64,000 nt of DNA from Bog-473 sp963787485 (GCA_963787485.1 CAWBDF010000009.1:167576-231575), one strand, 5' to 3'. Positions 8,645 to 17,809 are shown, counted from the stretch's first letter. Numbers and translations: made by a program. The notes: generated by a model from the letters alone, not told the origin.

Positions 8645-9457
8645 GTGCCTGTGACCAGGCCCCAGGAACGAGTCGCCCTGATCACCGGAGCGAGCCGGGG
8701 CCTGGGGCGTGCCTGCGCCGAGGAGCTGGCCCGTTGCGGCTTCCGGGTGGCGGTCACCGCCCGGACGCTGCGCCAGTCGGACCAGCGCTCGCTGTCGGGC
8801 AATCTCGAGGACGTGGCCAGGTCGATCTGCGACCAGGGTGGCGAGGCGCTGCCGATCAAGCTCGACCTCGACGATCGGCCGTCTGTCGTGGCCGGGGTCG
8901 CCACGGTGCTCGACCAATGGGGGCGGATCGACGTCCTGGTGAACAACGCGTTCTATCAGACCAGGGAGAGCCAATGGTCGCTCGTCGACATGAGCATGGA
9001 GCATCTCGACAAGCAGATCCGGGTCAACCTCTTGGCTCCCATGTTCCTGGCCAAGCTGGTTCTCCCGCAGATGCTCGAACGCCACGACGGTGTCGTCGCC
9101 AACATGGTCTCGGGCGCCGGCGTGCACGAGCTCAACTTGCCTCCCGGGCCTCGGAGCTGGGGGTTCGGATACGGCACCAGCAAGACCGGGATGATCGAGA
9201 TCGCCGCCATGCTGGCCTCCCAATTCGGCGACCAGGGCATCCGCGCCTTCAGTGTGCAACCCGGAACCGTGCTGACCGAGCAGCTGCGCGTCGCCCTCGG
9301 GGAGGGGACATTGGTCGCCGAGGACTTCACACCGCCCGAGCACGCGGCCCGGACCATCGCCTGGCTGGCCACCGCACCCGAGGCGGGGGAGCTCAACGGG
9401 GCGCTGATCTGCGCTCCCGAGTTCGTGCACGACAAGGGAATCGTGTCCGACCAGTAG
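8645..9457 (+). CDS. SDR-family oxidoreductase
   Basis: A 270-residue SDR with TGASRGLG at about residues 14-21, NNAF in place of the usual NNAG, and the catalytic pair in GYGTSKTGM. It lies 18 bp after another SDR gene and is different enough in sequence to be a paralogue rather than a recent duplicate. The GTG at 8645 is taken as the start; a second GTG at 8651 is possible. An unusual insertion, HELNLPPGPRSWG, sits between the catalytic Ser and Tyr regions. Substrate unknown. Confidence 0.87.
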   Translation: MPVTRPQERVALITGASRGLGRACAEELARCGFRVAVTARTLRQSDQRSLSGNLEDVARSICDQGGEALPIKLDLDDRPSVVAGVATVLDQWGRIDVLVNNAFYQTRESQWSLVDMSMEHLDKQIRVNLLAPMFLAKLVLPQMLERHDGVVANMVSGAGVHELNLPPGPRSWGFGYGTSKTGMIEIAAMLASQFGDQGIRAFSVQPGTVLTEQLRVALGEGTLVAEDFTPPEHAARTIAWLATAPEAGELNGALICAPEFVHDKGIVSDQ

Positions 9458-9497
9458 GCTCCGCTGAAAGGGGAGCACACGACGAGGAGGGTGCACG

Positions 9498-10046
9498 GTG
9501 ACGACGCTGGACGCGATCGAATTCAAGAAGATGGACGGGGGCGTCGGCACGCTCGCCGACTACTCCGGAGACGTCGTCCTGGTGGTCAACGTGGCGTCCA
9601 AGTGCGGGCTCACCCCGCAGTACGAAGGGCTCCAGGACCTCTACGGCGCCAAGCAGGGCGACGGGTTCACCGTCCTGGGCTTCCCCGCCAACAACTTCGG
9701 AGGACAGGAACCCGGCACCGATGCGGAGATCGCCGAGTTCTGCTCGACGGAGTACTCGGTGACCTTCCCCGTGGTGTCCAAAGTGAGTGTCCTCGGAGAG
9801 GACCAACACCCGCTGTACTCGGAGCTGACCAAGCAGGTGCCGACGGCCGAGGGCAAAGAGCAAATGCGCGAGTCCCTGCGCGGCCACGGGATGACCCCGA
9901 GCGAGGATCCAGACGTGCTGTGGAACTTCGAGAAGTTCCTGATCGCCCGCGACGGGACCGTCGTGGGACGCTACGCCCCAGCGGTCGCGCCCGACGATTC
10001 CGTCCTGGTGTCGGCCATCGACGGCGAGCTGGCCAAGCCGCGCTGA
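9498..10046 (+). CDS. Glutathione peroxidase family protein (Cys type)
   Basis: Thiol peroxidase of 182 residues that reduces hydroperoxides. The catalytic Cys (about residue 36) lies in NVASKCGLTPQYEGL. The Gln of the active site is in FPANNFGGQEPGT and the Trp/Asn pair is in LWNFEKFL. In this group a Cys replaces selenocysteine, and the electron donor in actinobacteria is usually thioredoxin or mycothiol rather than glutathione. GTG start at 9498 with GAGGAGG upstream. It stands 40 bp after the SDR gene. Confidence 0.93.
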   Translation: MTTLDAIEFKKMDGGVGTLADYSGDVVLVVNVASKCGLTPQYEGLQDLYGAKQGDGFTVLGFPANNFGGQEPGTDAEIAEFCSTEYSVTFPVVSKVSVLGEDQHPLYSELTKQVPTAEGKEQMRESLRGHGMTPSEDPDVLWNFEKFLIARDGTVVGRYAPAVAPDDSVLVSAIDGELAKPR

Positions 10047-10113
10047 GGGTTCAGCTCGCCCGCCACGGTGACGCTCGGCACCCCCTGAGAGGGCGACTCG
10101 CCGTGGACCGGCC

Positions 10114-10995
10114 GTGACGCTTTCAGGTACGGGAGTCTGGAGCGCGGGACTGATGTCGGGGGATCCCGGTGAGGCGGCCGAGGCGGTCTCCGAGCTCGAG
10201 TCCCTCGGCTATACGTCCGTGTGGATACCGGCCTTCGGTGGGACCTTCGAGACCATCGAACGTCTGCTTTCCGCCACCAGCACCACCACCGTCGCGACGG
10301 GCATTCTCAGTGTCTGGGTCAGCCCGGCCGAGGAAGTGGCTGCACGCGTCGAGGCGTTGCGCCGCGCGCACGGCAACCGGTTCCTTCTCGGGCTCGGCGT
10401 GAGTCACGCCCCGCTCGTGGAGTCTCTCGGCCAGGGGGCGCGATACGAGAAGCCCCTGCAGGTCATGGAGGCATTCCTGGCCGGCCTCGACGCGGCCAGT
10501 ACCCCGGTGAGCCGGGAGTCACGGGTCCTCGCCGCGCTCGGACCCAAGATGCTCGAGCTCTCACGCGTCCGCGCCGGCGGCGCGCACCCGTACAACGTCA
10601 CCCCTGAACACACCGCGGCGGCACGCCAGGTCCTCGGACCGCACCGCCAACTCCTCCCCGAGCAGGCCGTGGCGCTCACCACCGACCGGGGAGAGGCCCA
10701 CCGCATCGGTCGAGCCTTCCTCCACCACTACGTATCCCTGCCCAACTACGCGAACAACCTCCGCCGCCTCGGCTTCACCGACGACGACCTGGCCCACGGC
10801 GGGTCGAGCCGGCTCGTCGACGCACTGATCGCCTGGGGCGACGAGGACGCCATCGCGTCGAGAGTCAAGGAGCACCTCGACGCCGGCGCGGACAGCGTGT
10901 GCATTCAGGTGGTCAGCGACGGGGACATGGCGGGGATGACGGCCGTGCCCCGCCCGATCTGGCGTGCGCTCGCGCCCGCTCTGACCGTCCTTTAG
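10114..10995 (+). CDS. LLM-class F420-dependent oxidoreductase
   Basis: TIM-barrel oxidoreductase of the bacterial luciferase-like superfamily, 293 residues, probably using cofactor F420. Features are the N-terminal GVWSAGL strand, SLGYTSVWIPAF, TGILSVWV, and RFLLGLGVSHAPL where the flavin-binding non-prolyl cis peptide is expected. The C terminus has the usual LDAGADSVCIQV strand. The composition matches the small F420 families common in Mycobacterium and Acidimicrobiia. Start GTG at 10114. Its stop overlaps the stop of the convergent methyltransferase gene. Substrate unknown. Confidence 0.85.
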   Translation: MTLSGTGVWSAGLMSGDPGEAAEAVSELESLGYTSVWIPAFGGTFETIERLLSATSTTTVATGILSVWVSPAEEVAARVEALRRAHGNRFLLGLGVSHAPLVESLGQGARYEKPLQVMEAFLAGLDAASTPVSRESRVLAALGPKMLELSRVRAGGAHPYNVTPEHTAAARQVLGPHRQLLPEQAVALTTDRGEAHRIGRAFLHHYVSLPNYANNLRRLGFTDDDLAHGGSSRLVDALIAWGDEDAIASRVKEHLDAGADSVCIQVVSDGDMAGMTAVPRPIWRALAPALTVL

Positions 10996-11780
10996 CGCGT
11001 CTCGACCGGTGCGCCGCCCCTGACTCCCACCAGCTGGAACATGCGGCCCAGCTGACGGTACGGGTCTCGCCGGCTCGCCTCGAGCTCGACGGCCAACAGG
11101 CCCTCACTGCCTTGGGTGGCCGGGCGGTCCGGTGCCCACCAGTCGGTGAAGAACCCCACTCCGTACCAGGCCACCACGTCGACGCCGTACCCGGCCAGGC
11201 GGCGGCCGAGGTCCTCGACGGTGTCCGCCCGGGTGTCGACCCCGAGCCCGCACACTCGGTGGTTCGCCTCGAACGCCGAGAGTGCCTCTTCCCAGTGTCC
11301 GGCCAATGCGGGCGGGATCGCCATGGACCGCTGATTCTTTGCCACCACCGACACCGCGGCGGTCTCGGCCGCCAAGGCGGCGAGCTCGGCGATCATAGGG
11401 AGCGGGTCATCGAGGTACTGGAGCACTGCGTGGCAGAGCACCCCTTCGAATTTGCGTCCCCCGACGGCGGTGACCGCGTCCTCGCCTGCTGCCTGCACGA
11501 GGGTCACGCGGTCACGGACCTCCGGTGGCTCCATGGCGATCAGCTCCGACGCGCGTTGAAGCATGGCGGCGGACGGCTCGACGATGGTGACGCGGTACCC
11601 GTCGCGGGCCAGGGGCAACGCCTGGTGACCGGCGCCGCCACCCACATCCACCACGTCGGCCGGGGGGCTCGTCAGGTGGGACCGGAGATGGCGGTCGATC
11701 AGATGCGTTCGCACGCGGCCCTGCACCGTGCCGTAGTACTGGAAGAACTTGTCCGCCAGGGGAGCCCACGAGTCGGTCAC
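10992..11780 (-). CDS. SAM-dependent methyltransferase (class I, CmoM-like)
   Basis: Rossmann-fold methyltransferase of 262 residues. Motif I is VVDVGGGAGHQALPLA, followed by VTIVEPSAAML (acidic residue for the SAM ribose), and motif IV is FEGVLCHAVLQYLDDP. The order of motifs and the HAVLEW-like segment resemble SmtA/CmoM tRNA uridine-5-oxyacetate methyltransferases, but the exact substrate is not certain. The frame is open far upstream; the GTG at 11780, giving VTDSWAPLADKF, fits the family start. Its stop overlaps that of the F420 oxidoreductase. Confidence 0.85.
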   Translation of the reverse strand: MTDSWAPLADKFFQYYGTVQGRVRTHLIDRHLRSHLTSPPADVVDVGGGAGHQALPLARDGYRVTIVEPSAAMLQRASELIAMEPPEVRDRVTLVQAAGEDAVTAVGGRKFEGVLCHAVLQYLDDPLPMIAELAALAAETAAVSVVAKNQRSMAIPPALAGHWEEALSAFEANHRVCGLGVDTRADTVEDLGRRLAGYGVDVVAWYGVGFFTDWWAPDRPATQGSEGLLAVELEASRRDPYRQLGRMFQLVGVRGGAPVETR

Positions 11781-11878
11781 GGCGCCCGATGGTACGTCGT
11801 CGCACCGACGGCGGCCGAGAGACCTGGTCAGAGACCGTCGATCAGGGTGACGGCGAAATGGGGCGTCGGACACCGGGG

Positions 11879-12868
11879 TCAGCGATCCCCGTCGCGTTGT
11901 TTCGCCGCCCGGGCCATGTCCCGGGCCGAGAAGAGGTCCTGGACGACCTGGGTCATGCTCGGGCGAGGAGGGCGGCGGCGCACGATGGGACCGAAGCTCC
12001 GCTCGAGCTCCTCGGCCGACCACCGTGGGTGGTTGAACACCGCGACGTCTGGGAGCTTGGGCTCCCAGTACGTGACCCGAGGCCCGTCCAACCCGATGTA
12101 CGCGCCAGTGACGTCGGAGGCTTCGGGTGAAGCCAGCCACGCGACGAGCTCGCCCGCCTCGCTGGGTTCGGTGGGCAGTTCGGGCCCGGTCCGGGGCGCG
12201 TCGAAGTCGTGCGCCTCGACGTCGAATCCTTGGTCCGTCAACAGCGATCGGACGTAGCCGCGCACTCCGTTGACCGTCACGCCATGAGGCTTCAGCTCGT
12301 CGCTCCAGCTCCACAGGGCGTTCAACAGGCCGGCCTTCGCGGTGGCGTGGACGCTCTGCCCCGCGGCGCCCAGGATCGTACCGACCACGGCGATGATGGC
12401 GCCTCCCTCTCCCTGCGCCACCATCTGGGTGGCTGCCGCCTTGGCACACGAGAACACGGAGGTGAGCTCCGCAGCCAGGACGAAGTCCCACGACTCGGGC
12501 GACATCTCGAGGAGGGTGCCTCCATAGATCGACGTGAGGTCAGTGGCTGTCTTGTCGTCCTTGGCCGCAGCGTCGACGGACCGCACGCCAGCACCGTGCA
12601 TGAAGACGTCGAGACGCCCGTACTCGCCCACTGCCCGTTCGACGAGCATCCGGGCTCCTTCATAGGTTCGGATGTCCTGGGCCACACCGACGGCGGTGCC
12701 ACCCAGTTGCTCTATGCGGCGCGCCAGCGCATCGAGCTTCTCCTGGGTGCGGGCGTTCAGGACCACGACCGCTCCTCGCCGGGCCAGCGCCACCGCGGTA
12801 CCGCTCCCCCATCCGCCGGTGGCACCACTCACGATCGCCACCTTGCCGTCCAGTCGGATCTCACTCAT
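11879..12868 (-). CDS. SDR-family protein with His in place of the catalytic Tyr
   Basis: A 329-residue SDR. The cofactor motif SGATGGWGSG is close to TGxxxGxG, and NARTQEKLDALARRI is the usual second strand. At the active site the expected YxxxK reads HATAK (in GQSVHATAKAGL), so the proton donor Tyr is replaced by His while Lys is kept. A C-terminal extension of about 70 residues (from VTYWEPKLPDVAVF) is not part of the standard fold and ends in basic residues. It may be a catalytically altered or non-oxidoreductase member. ATG at 12868 with GAGGGAGCG upstream. Divergent from the iron transporter operon. Confidence 0.85.
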   Translation of the reverse strand: MSEIRLDGKVAIVSGATGGWGSGTAVALARRGAVVVLNARTQEKLDALARRIEQLGGTAVGVAQDIRTYEGARMLVERAVGEYGRLDVFMHGAGVRSVDAAAKDDKTATDLTSIYGGTLLEMSPESWDFVLAAELTSVFSCAKAAATQMVAQGEGGAIIAVVGTILGAAGQSVHATAKAGLLNALWSWSDELKPHGVTVNGVRGYVRSLLTDQGFDVEAHDFDAPRTGPELPTEPSEAGELVAWLASPEASDVTGAYIGLDGPRVTYWEPKLPDVAVFNHPRWSAEELERSFGPIVRRRPPRPSMTQVVQDLFSARDMARAAKQRDGDR

Positions 12869-12977
12869 TCGCTCGCTCCCTCTTCGAGCCGGACGCGACC
12901 CGGCCGTCATCACACTCGCTCGGGTCGCGCCCGACGGGCTGTCTCAACCTAGATCAGAAGGGAGCCGAACCCGTCTG

Positions 12978-13006
12978 TTGCCGCAGAACCTGCGACGGGA
13001 TACCCT
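12978..13006 (+). promoter_or_regulatory. Candidate promoter of the iron ABC transporter operon
   Basis: TTGCCG at 12978-12983 and TACCCT at 13001-13006 are separated by 17 bp, a reasonable housekeeping-type promoter about 80 bp upstream of the permease start. No clear IdeR/DtxR or Fur palindrome is visible beside it, only a half-site-like AACCTA near 12948. The match is by eye. Confidence 0.35.
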
Positions 13007-13086
13007 CGCCACCGACGGGCACACGGTCTCCGCAAACCCGATGGGGGGCTCGGCGACAGGTGATCGTGACTGAGGGAGCAGATGTC

Positions 13087-14652
13087 GTGAGTCACGTTCG
13101 CCGTCGGATCGGAGGGGTGCCGCGTGGCCTGCTGATCTGCTGTGTGGCCGTCGCCCTCGTCATCCTCCTGCCCGTCGTCTTCACGGTCGTCCAGGCCCTC
13201 CAAGGGGGATGGGGGGCGCTCTGGACATCGATCCGGTCCTCCTCGTCGATCACCCTGCTCCTGCACACGGTGGCGGTGGCCTTGGCCGCCCTTCCGCTGT
13301 GCGCCGTCCTCGGAGTGGGTGCCGCCTGGTTCACCGAGCGGACGCGGCTGCCGGCTCGGCGTCTGTGGCAGATGCTGGTCGTCGCGCCCCTCGTCGTGCC
13401 GGTTTTCGTCACGAGCTACGCATGGGCCAATCTGGGCCCCGCGTTCCAGGGGTTTCTCGGAGCGTGGGCAGTTGTCACGTTCTCGTACTACCCAATCGTG
13501 TTCCTCCTGGTCGCGGCCTCACTCCGGATCATGGACCCCGCTCTCGAGGAATCAGCGCGATCGCTCGGACTCGGTGCGTGGTCGACGTTCTCCCGGGTCG
13601 TGGTGCCGCAGCTCCTCCCCGCGCTGCTGGGCGGTCTCCTGCTCGTGGCGCTGGGAGCGCTGGTGGAGTTCGACGCCTTCGTCGCGCTGAACTACCAGAC
13701 GTTCACGATCACCATCTACGCGCAGTACCAGATCAGCTTCAACGCGGCGGGGGCTGCTGCGTTGTCGTTCTTTGCCATCGTGCTCTGCGTGCTCATCCTC
13801 AGCATCGAAACGCGGCTCCGCGGCAGGACCGACTACGCCCGGCTCAGCCACGGGGTGAGGCAGAAGACCACGCGCCATCATTTGGGACGGGCCACCCCGT
13901 TGGTCCTGGCCGCGTTCGCCGCCGTGGCCGCCCTCAGCGTCGGGATCCCGATCGGAACGTTGGCGTACTGGTTCACCCAGAGTACCAACGCCGCGTTGGC
14001 GAGCGCGAGCGCAACCGTGCAGTACCTCTGGCCGGCCACGCTCACGTCGTTGCTCCTCGGTCTTGCCTCCGCGGCCGTGGCGATCCTGCTCGCCACGCCC
14101 ATCGCGGTCATGGCGACGCGGTACAAGGGCCCGCTCGCCACCCTTCTCGAACGCAGCGTGTACTTGTCCTTCGCGCTCCCGGACCTCGTGGCCGCCATCG
14201 CGCTCGCCTACGCGGCCAGTCATTTCGTCCACGTGCTCTACGGCAGTGTCATCCTCTTCGTCCTGGCCGAAGCCATGCTCTTCGTCCCGTTCGCGGTCGT
14301 GGCCCTCCGAAGCACACTCGGGCTCATCGAACCTGCGCTCGAAGAGTCGTCTCGTGCGACGGGAGTCGGGCCTCTCCGCACCTTCTGGCGGGTGACGGCG
14401 CCCCTGGCCCGCCCGGGCTTCGCCGCCGCCGGGATTCTGGTCTTCGCACTGGCGTTGAGCGATCTTTCCACCGCTCAGATACTCCTGCCGCCCGGCATGT
14501 ACACGCTCGGGACGCAATTCTGGGCGAACAGCAGAACGGTGGCGTTCGCCGCCGCGGCTCCCTACGGAGGGTTGCTCATCGGCCTGGCATTGGTCGCGAC
14601 GTTGGTCCTGGTCACCCGGTTCGGTCGCGTTCGATCGCTCGAGGAGAGCTGA
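13087..14652 (+). CDS. Ferric iron ABC transporter, double-domain permease (FbpB-like)
   Basis: Inner-membrane permease of about 521 residues with two fused BPD_transp_1 domains, each about six helices, as in FbpB/SfuB/AfuB. Two EAA loops are visible: EESARSLGLGAWSTFSRVVVP and, in the second half, EESSRATGVGPLRTFWRVTAP. The GTG at 13087 follows GAGGGAG with 8 bp spacing, so I prefer it to upstream GTG codons at 13060 and 13066. It is the first gene of a permease-ATPase-binding protein operon. Substrate is inferred as Fe3+ from the binding protein. Confidence 0.9.
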   Translation: MSHVRRRIGGVPRGLLICCVAVALVILLPVVFTVVQALQGGWGALWTSIRSSSSITLLLHTVAVALAALPLCAVLGVGAAWFTERTRLPARRLWQMLVVAPLVVPVFVTSYAWANLGPAFQGFLGAWAVVTFSYYPIVFLLVAASLRIMDPALEESARSLGLGAWSTFSRVVVPQLLPALLGGLLLVALGALVEFDAFVALNYQTFTITIYAQYQISFNAAGAAALSFFAIVLCVLILSIETRLRGRTDYARLSHGVRQKTTRHHLGRATPLVLAAFAAVAALSVGIPIGTLAYWFTQSTNAALASASATVQYLWPATLTSLLLGLASAAVAILLATPIAVMATRYKGPLATLLERSVYLSFALPDLVAAIALAYAASHFVHVLYGSVILFVLAEAMLFVPFAVVALRSTLGLIEPALEESSRATGVGPLRTFWRVTAPLARPGFAAAGILVFALALSDLSTAQILLPPGMYTLGTQFWANSRTVAFAAAAPYGGLLIGLALVATLVLVTRFGRVRSLEES

Positions 14653-14654
14653 GC

Positions 14655-15803
14655 GTGGCCGAACTGCGGGTCGAACGGGTGGCCAAGGCACACGGCTCCC
14701 GGCGCGTCCTCTCAGACGTCGACCTGCACGTCGCCGCCGGGACGATCACGGCCATCCTCGGAGCGTCCGGAAGCGGCAAGACGACGCTCCTCCGACTGAT
14801 CACGGGGTTCTTGGAGGTCGATGGCGGCCGGATCCTGGTGGACGGCACCACCGTGGCCGAGGCGGGGCGAGTCCACGTCGCGCCCGAGAAGCGGGCCGTG
14901 GGCTATGTCGCTCAGGAAGGCGCCCTCTACCCGCACCTGAGCGTGGGCGACAACGTCGGGTTCGGACTCCCCCGTCGTGAACGCAGGAAGTCCGGGCGTG
15001 TCGACGACCTCTTGGAGCTCGTCGGCCTCAGCGGTGACTTCGCCGGGCGACACCCCCAAGAGCTGTCCGGCGGTGAACAGCGCCGGGTCGCCCTGGCCCG
15101 CGCCCTGGCTCCCCATCCCCGGCTGGTGCTGCTCGACGAGCCCTTTTCGGGCCTCGATCCGAACCTCAGGACCGAGACACGGGAGGCCGTCGTCGGCGCG
15201 CTGGACCGTGAGGGAGCGACGGGGGTGCTGGTCACCCACGACCAGGCCGAAGCGCTCTCTATCGGACACCAGGTCGCGGTGCTGCGGGACGGCGAGCTCG
15301 TCCAGACCGCTGACCCGAGAACCCTGTACGAGACCCCGGCCGACGTCGAGCTGGCGCGCTTCGTGGGCGACGCCGTCGTGCTCGGCGGACGTATGGAGTC
15401 CGGATGGGTCGACTGCGCTTTGGGAAGGCTCCCTCCGGCCCACCCTTGCGCCGACGGTCCAATCGTCGTCGTCCTGCGACCCGAACAGATCGAGGTGCGC
15501 GGTCGGGGTGCCCAGCTCTCCCGCGAGCCCGGCGAGTCCCCGGGGGTGCCGGGCTCCGTCACCAGATCGATGTTCTACGGAGCACAGACTGTCCTCCAGG
15601 TGACGCTCGACGACCCGAACGACGGCACCGTCACGGCGACGGTCTTCAGCCACCGGACACCCGCCGTCGGCGAGCGCGTCGAGGTCGCGGTGACCGGACC
15701 GGTGCTGGCCTATGCCTCGCCCCCCGACAACCGTGCCGCGGGTGGCGGCGATACGATCGGTTCGGTGTCGCCGTCCACGTCTCCCCCGACGTTCACGAGG
15801 TGA
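14655..15803 (+). CDS. Ferric iron ABC transporter ATP-binding protein (FbpC-like)
   Basis: Cytoplasmic ABC ATPase of 382 residues that drives the adjacent permease. Walker A is GASGSGKTT, the Q-loop is in YVAQEGALYPHLSV, the signature is LSGGEQRRVALARAL, Walker B is LVLLDEP and the switch is VLVTHDQAEAL. A C-terminal TOBE-like domain of about 130 residues carries VLRPEQIEVRG. GTG at 14655 lies two bases after the permease stop, so translation is probably coupled. The domain layout matches FbpC/CysA-type importers. Confidence 0.93.
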   Translation: MAELRVERVAKAHGSRRVLSDVDLHVAAGTITAILGASGSGKTTLLRLITGFLEVDGGRILVDGTTVAEAGRVHVAPEKRAVGYVAQEGALYPHLSVGDNVGFGLPRRERRKSGRVDDLLELVGLSGDFAGRHPQELSGGEQRRVALARALAPHPRLVLLDEPFSGLDPNLRTETREAVVGALDREGATGVLVTHDQAEALSIGHQVAVLRDGELVQTADPRTLYETPADVELARFVGDAVVLGGRMESGWVDCALGRLPPAHPCADGPIVVVLRPEQIEVRGRGAQLSREPGESPGVPGSVTRSMFYGAQTVLQVTLDDPNDGTVTATVFSHRTPAVGERVEVAVTGPVLAYASPPDNRAAGGGDTIGSVSPSTSPPTFTR

Positions 15804-15816
15804 TCTCCGGCTGAAC

Positions 15817-16851
15817 GTGCGCTCAGGTACGTTGCGCCACCGGGGTGCGACGGCATTCATCTCGCTGGCGGTCGTGGCCGCCATCTGCGTGCTCACCGGC
15901 ACGCCGAGCGGGGCCGGCCCGCCGTCGATCGTCCTCTACAACGGCCAACACCCGCAGCTCACCGACGAGATCGTGGCTGCCTTCAGCCGACAGACGGGCA
16001 TCGGGGTGAGCGTGCGTACGAACGACGGCATCGTCTTGGCCGACCAGATCCTCCAGGAGGGCGGTTCGTCGCCGGCCGACGTGTACCTCACCGAGAATTC
16101 CCCGGAGCTCGAGTTCTTGGAGCAGCACGGCCGGCTGGCCAAGGTCGATCGGGGCACCCTCGGTCAGGTTCCGGCTCCCGACAACTCGCCGACCGGGCAC
16201 TGGGTTGGCGTGGCGCTACGGGTGAGCAGCCTTGCCTACGACCCACACCTGATCGCGCCGTCCGCGCTCCCGACGTCGATCCTCGACCTGGCCAAGCCCA
16301 GATGGAGGGGGAAGGTGGCTGTCGCCCCGATCGACTCGGACTTTCCACCGCTGGTCGGCGCCGTCATCGCCTCGTATGGAAAAGCAAGGGCCACCAGATG
16401 GCTCGAGGGGCTGAAGCACAACGCGTTGCTCTACCAAGACGAGGAGGCCGTGGTCGCGGCCGTCAACCGGGGCGACGCCGCGGTGGGGATCGCCAACCAG
16501 TACTACTGGTACCGGCTGCAACTCGAGGTCGGCCGGGCGTCGATGCACTCCTCGCTGTACTACTTCCCTCATCGGAACGTGGGTTCGATCGAGAACATCT
16601 CCGGGGCGGCCGTGCTCGCCTCGAGCCCCCATCGCGCCCAGGCCGAGGCGTTCCTCCGGTTCCTGGTCAGCAAAGCCGGCCAGCGCATCATCGCCACCAG
16701 CGACGACTTCGAGTACCCGGTTCGGCCGGGCATCGCCCCCAACCGTCTGCTGCCTCCGCTCAGCGTGGTCTCGCCGGCGACGATCCCGGTGGCCGCGCTC
16801 GGCGACGACCAGACGGCGGCGCAGCTCATTGAGCAGGTCGGACTCCTCTAG
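15817..16851 (+). CDS. Periplasmic/extracellular iron-binding protein (FbpA-like)
   Basis: Class II solute-binding protein of 344 residues with an N-terminal signal sequence (FISLAVVAAICVLTGT). The mature part begins IVLYNGQHPQLTDEIVAAF, the FbpA opening. The adjacent tyrosines in ANQYYWYRL align with the Tyr195/Tyr196 iron ligands of FbpA, supporting Fe3+ as substrate. GTG at 15817 follows the ATPase stop by 13 bp. No lipobox Cys is visible at the cleavage region, so anchoring is unclear. It completes the transporter operon. Confidence 0.9.
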   Translation: MRSGTLRHRGATAFISLAVVAAICVLTGTPSGAGPPSIVLYNGQHPQLTDEIVAAFSRQTGIGVSVRTNDGIVLADQILQEGGSSPADVYLTENSPELEFLEQHGRLAKVDRGTLGQVPAPDNSPTGHWVGVALRVSSLAYDPHLIAPSALPTSILDLAKPRWRGKVAVAPIDSDFPPLVGAVIASYGKARATRWLEGLKHNALLYQDEEAVVAAVNRGDAAVGIANQYYWYRLQLEVGRASMHSSLYYFPHRNVGSIENISGAAVLASSPHRAQAEAFLRFLVSKAGQRIIATSDDFEYPVRPGIAPNRLLPPLSVVSPATIPVAALGDDQTAAQLIEQVGLL

Positions 16852-16855
16852 TCCC

Positions 16856-17752
16856 ATGGGGCTCCCCCGCACTCGTCTCTTGACCGTCACCCTCGTCACG
16901 GCCGGCGCCGTGCTCGGGAGCTGGGTGACCGGAGCACTGGCGGACGCCTCGTCCGCACCGGATCCGCCCTCGGTCTCGGCCATCGTGCGTGACATGACCG
17001 CGGCCGCGGCAACGACCGGCCGGGGCGCCGGAGAGGTATCGGTCGCCTTGGTGCCCGCGGCCGTGTTGGGTCGACGGCCGCCCTCGGTTCGTGGAACCGG
17101 CTCCTTCGACTTCGCCGCCAGTGAAGGCTCCGTCGAATTGCACGGGGCTGCGGGCACCGAGAAGGTCGTGTTCGTTCCTCGAGCGATCTTCATCCGCCAG
17201 CCGCCACCGGCCTCGGGAGCCAGCCCGCTCCCGGCCGGGCGGTCCTGGGTCTCGGCCGGGCTCAACGAGAAGCCCGGATTCGGCTCGGGTCTCCCGCTCT
17301 TCGTCGACCAGGTCGAGGTGGTCAACGTCGGCTTGATCCTCGACGAGATCCGGTGGGGAGCGGTCACGGCGAAGTCTCTCGGCGCCACGCAGGTCGGCGG
17401 GGCCGGCGCGCAGAGGTACGCGGTGACGGTGAACCTCCGCCAGGCCCAGGCCGGCGCGCTCGCCGCGGCGGACCAGCCGCTGGCGCAGGCGATCGGCTAC
17501 CAGGTGCAGGCCGTGGCATCGAAGGCGTCGTCCTCGGCAGCGGTGAAGGTGACGGTCTGGGTGGCGCCCAACGGCCACGTGGTGGAGGTCCAGTGGTCGC
17601 CGCCCGGCGGTGGAGTGGGGACCACTTCCATCACCATCTCGAGCCTCCGCACCCGGCTCCACGTCGAGGCGCCACCGGCGTCGCAGAGCATTGACGTGGC
17701 CACACTCACCCCGGCCGGAGAGAAGGAGGGAGGGCTCGGAGACGTCGCCTGA
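16856..17752 (+). CDS. Secreted protein of unknown function
   Basis: A 298-residue protein with an N-terminal signal peptide (RLLTVTLVTAGAVLGSWVTG, cleavage probably after ALADA). The rest is rich in Ala, Val and Ser and predicted to be mainly beta strand. It resembles the general layout of actinobacterial LppX/LpqN-type or DUF-containing secreted proteins, but I do not recognise a family. There is no lipobox Cys. The ATG at 16856 lies 4 bp after the binding-protein stop, so it is probably the fourth gene of the iron operon. A role in iron capture is only positional inference. Confidence 0.7.
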   Translation: MGLPRTRLLTVTLVTAGAVLGSWVTGALADASSAPDPPSVSAIVRDMTAAAATTGRGAGEVSVALVPAAVLGRRPPSVRGTGSFDFAASEGSVELHGAAGTEKVVFVPRAIFIRQPPPASGASPLPAGRSWVSAGLNEKPGFGSGLPLFVDQVEVVNVGLILDEIRWGAVTAKSLGATQVGGAGAQRYAVTVNLRQAQAGALAAADQPLAQAIGYQVQAVASKASSSAAVKVTVWVAPNGHVVEVQWSPPGGGVGTTSITISSLRTRLHVEAPPASQSIDVATLTPAGEKEGGLGDVA

Positions 17753-17809
17753 GTGCCCCGTTTCATGGGGTCCCTGAGTGACCCGTTTCATGGGGGTCCC
17801 CGAGTGACC
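17751..17809. repeat. Tandem repeat of about 25 bp, 2.3 copies
   Basis: Copy 1 (17751-17775) and copy 2 (17776-17801) share the core CCCGTTTCATGGGG and TCCC followed by GAGTG; a partial third copy runs to 17809. Each unit can form a short CCCC...GGGG hairpin around GTTTCAT. It begins at the 3' end of the preceding gene and could act as a weak terminator or a protein-binding site. Confidence 0.6.

Noticed and set aside
10899..12257. A 452-codon plus-strand frame over the methyltransferase and SDR genes
   Set aside because: Lies opposite two well-supported minus-strand genes and shows no recognisable protein.
12940..12955. Possible IdeR/Fur box before the iron transporter
   Set aside because: Only a half-site AACCTA is present; the inverted partner is missing.
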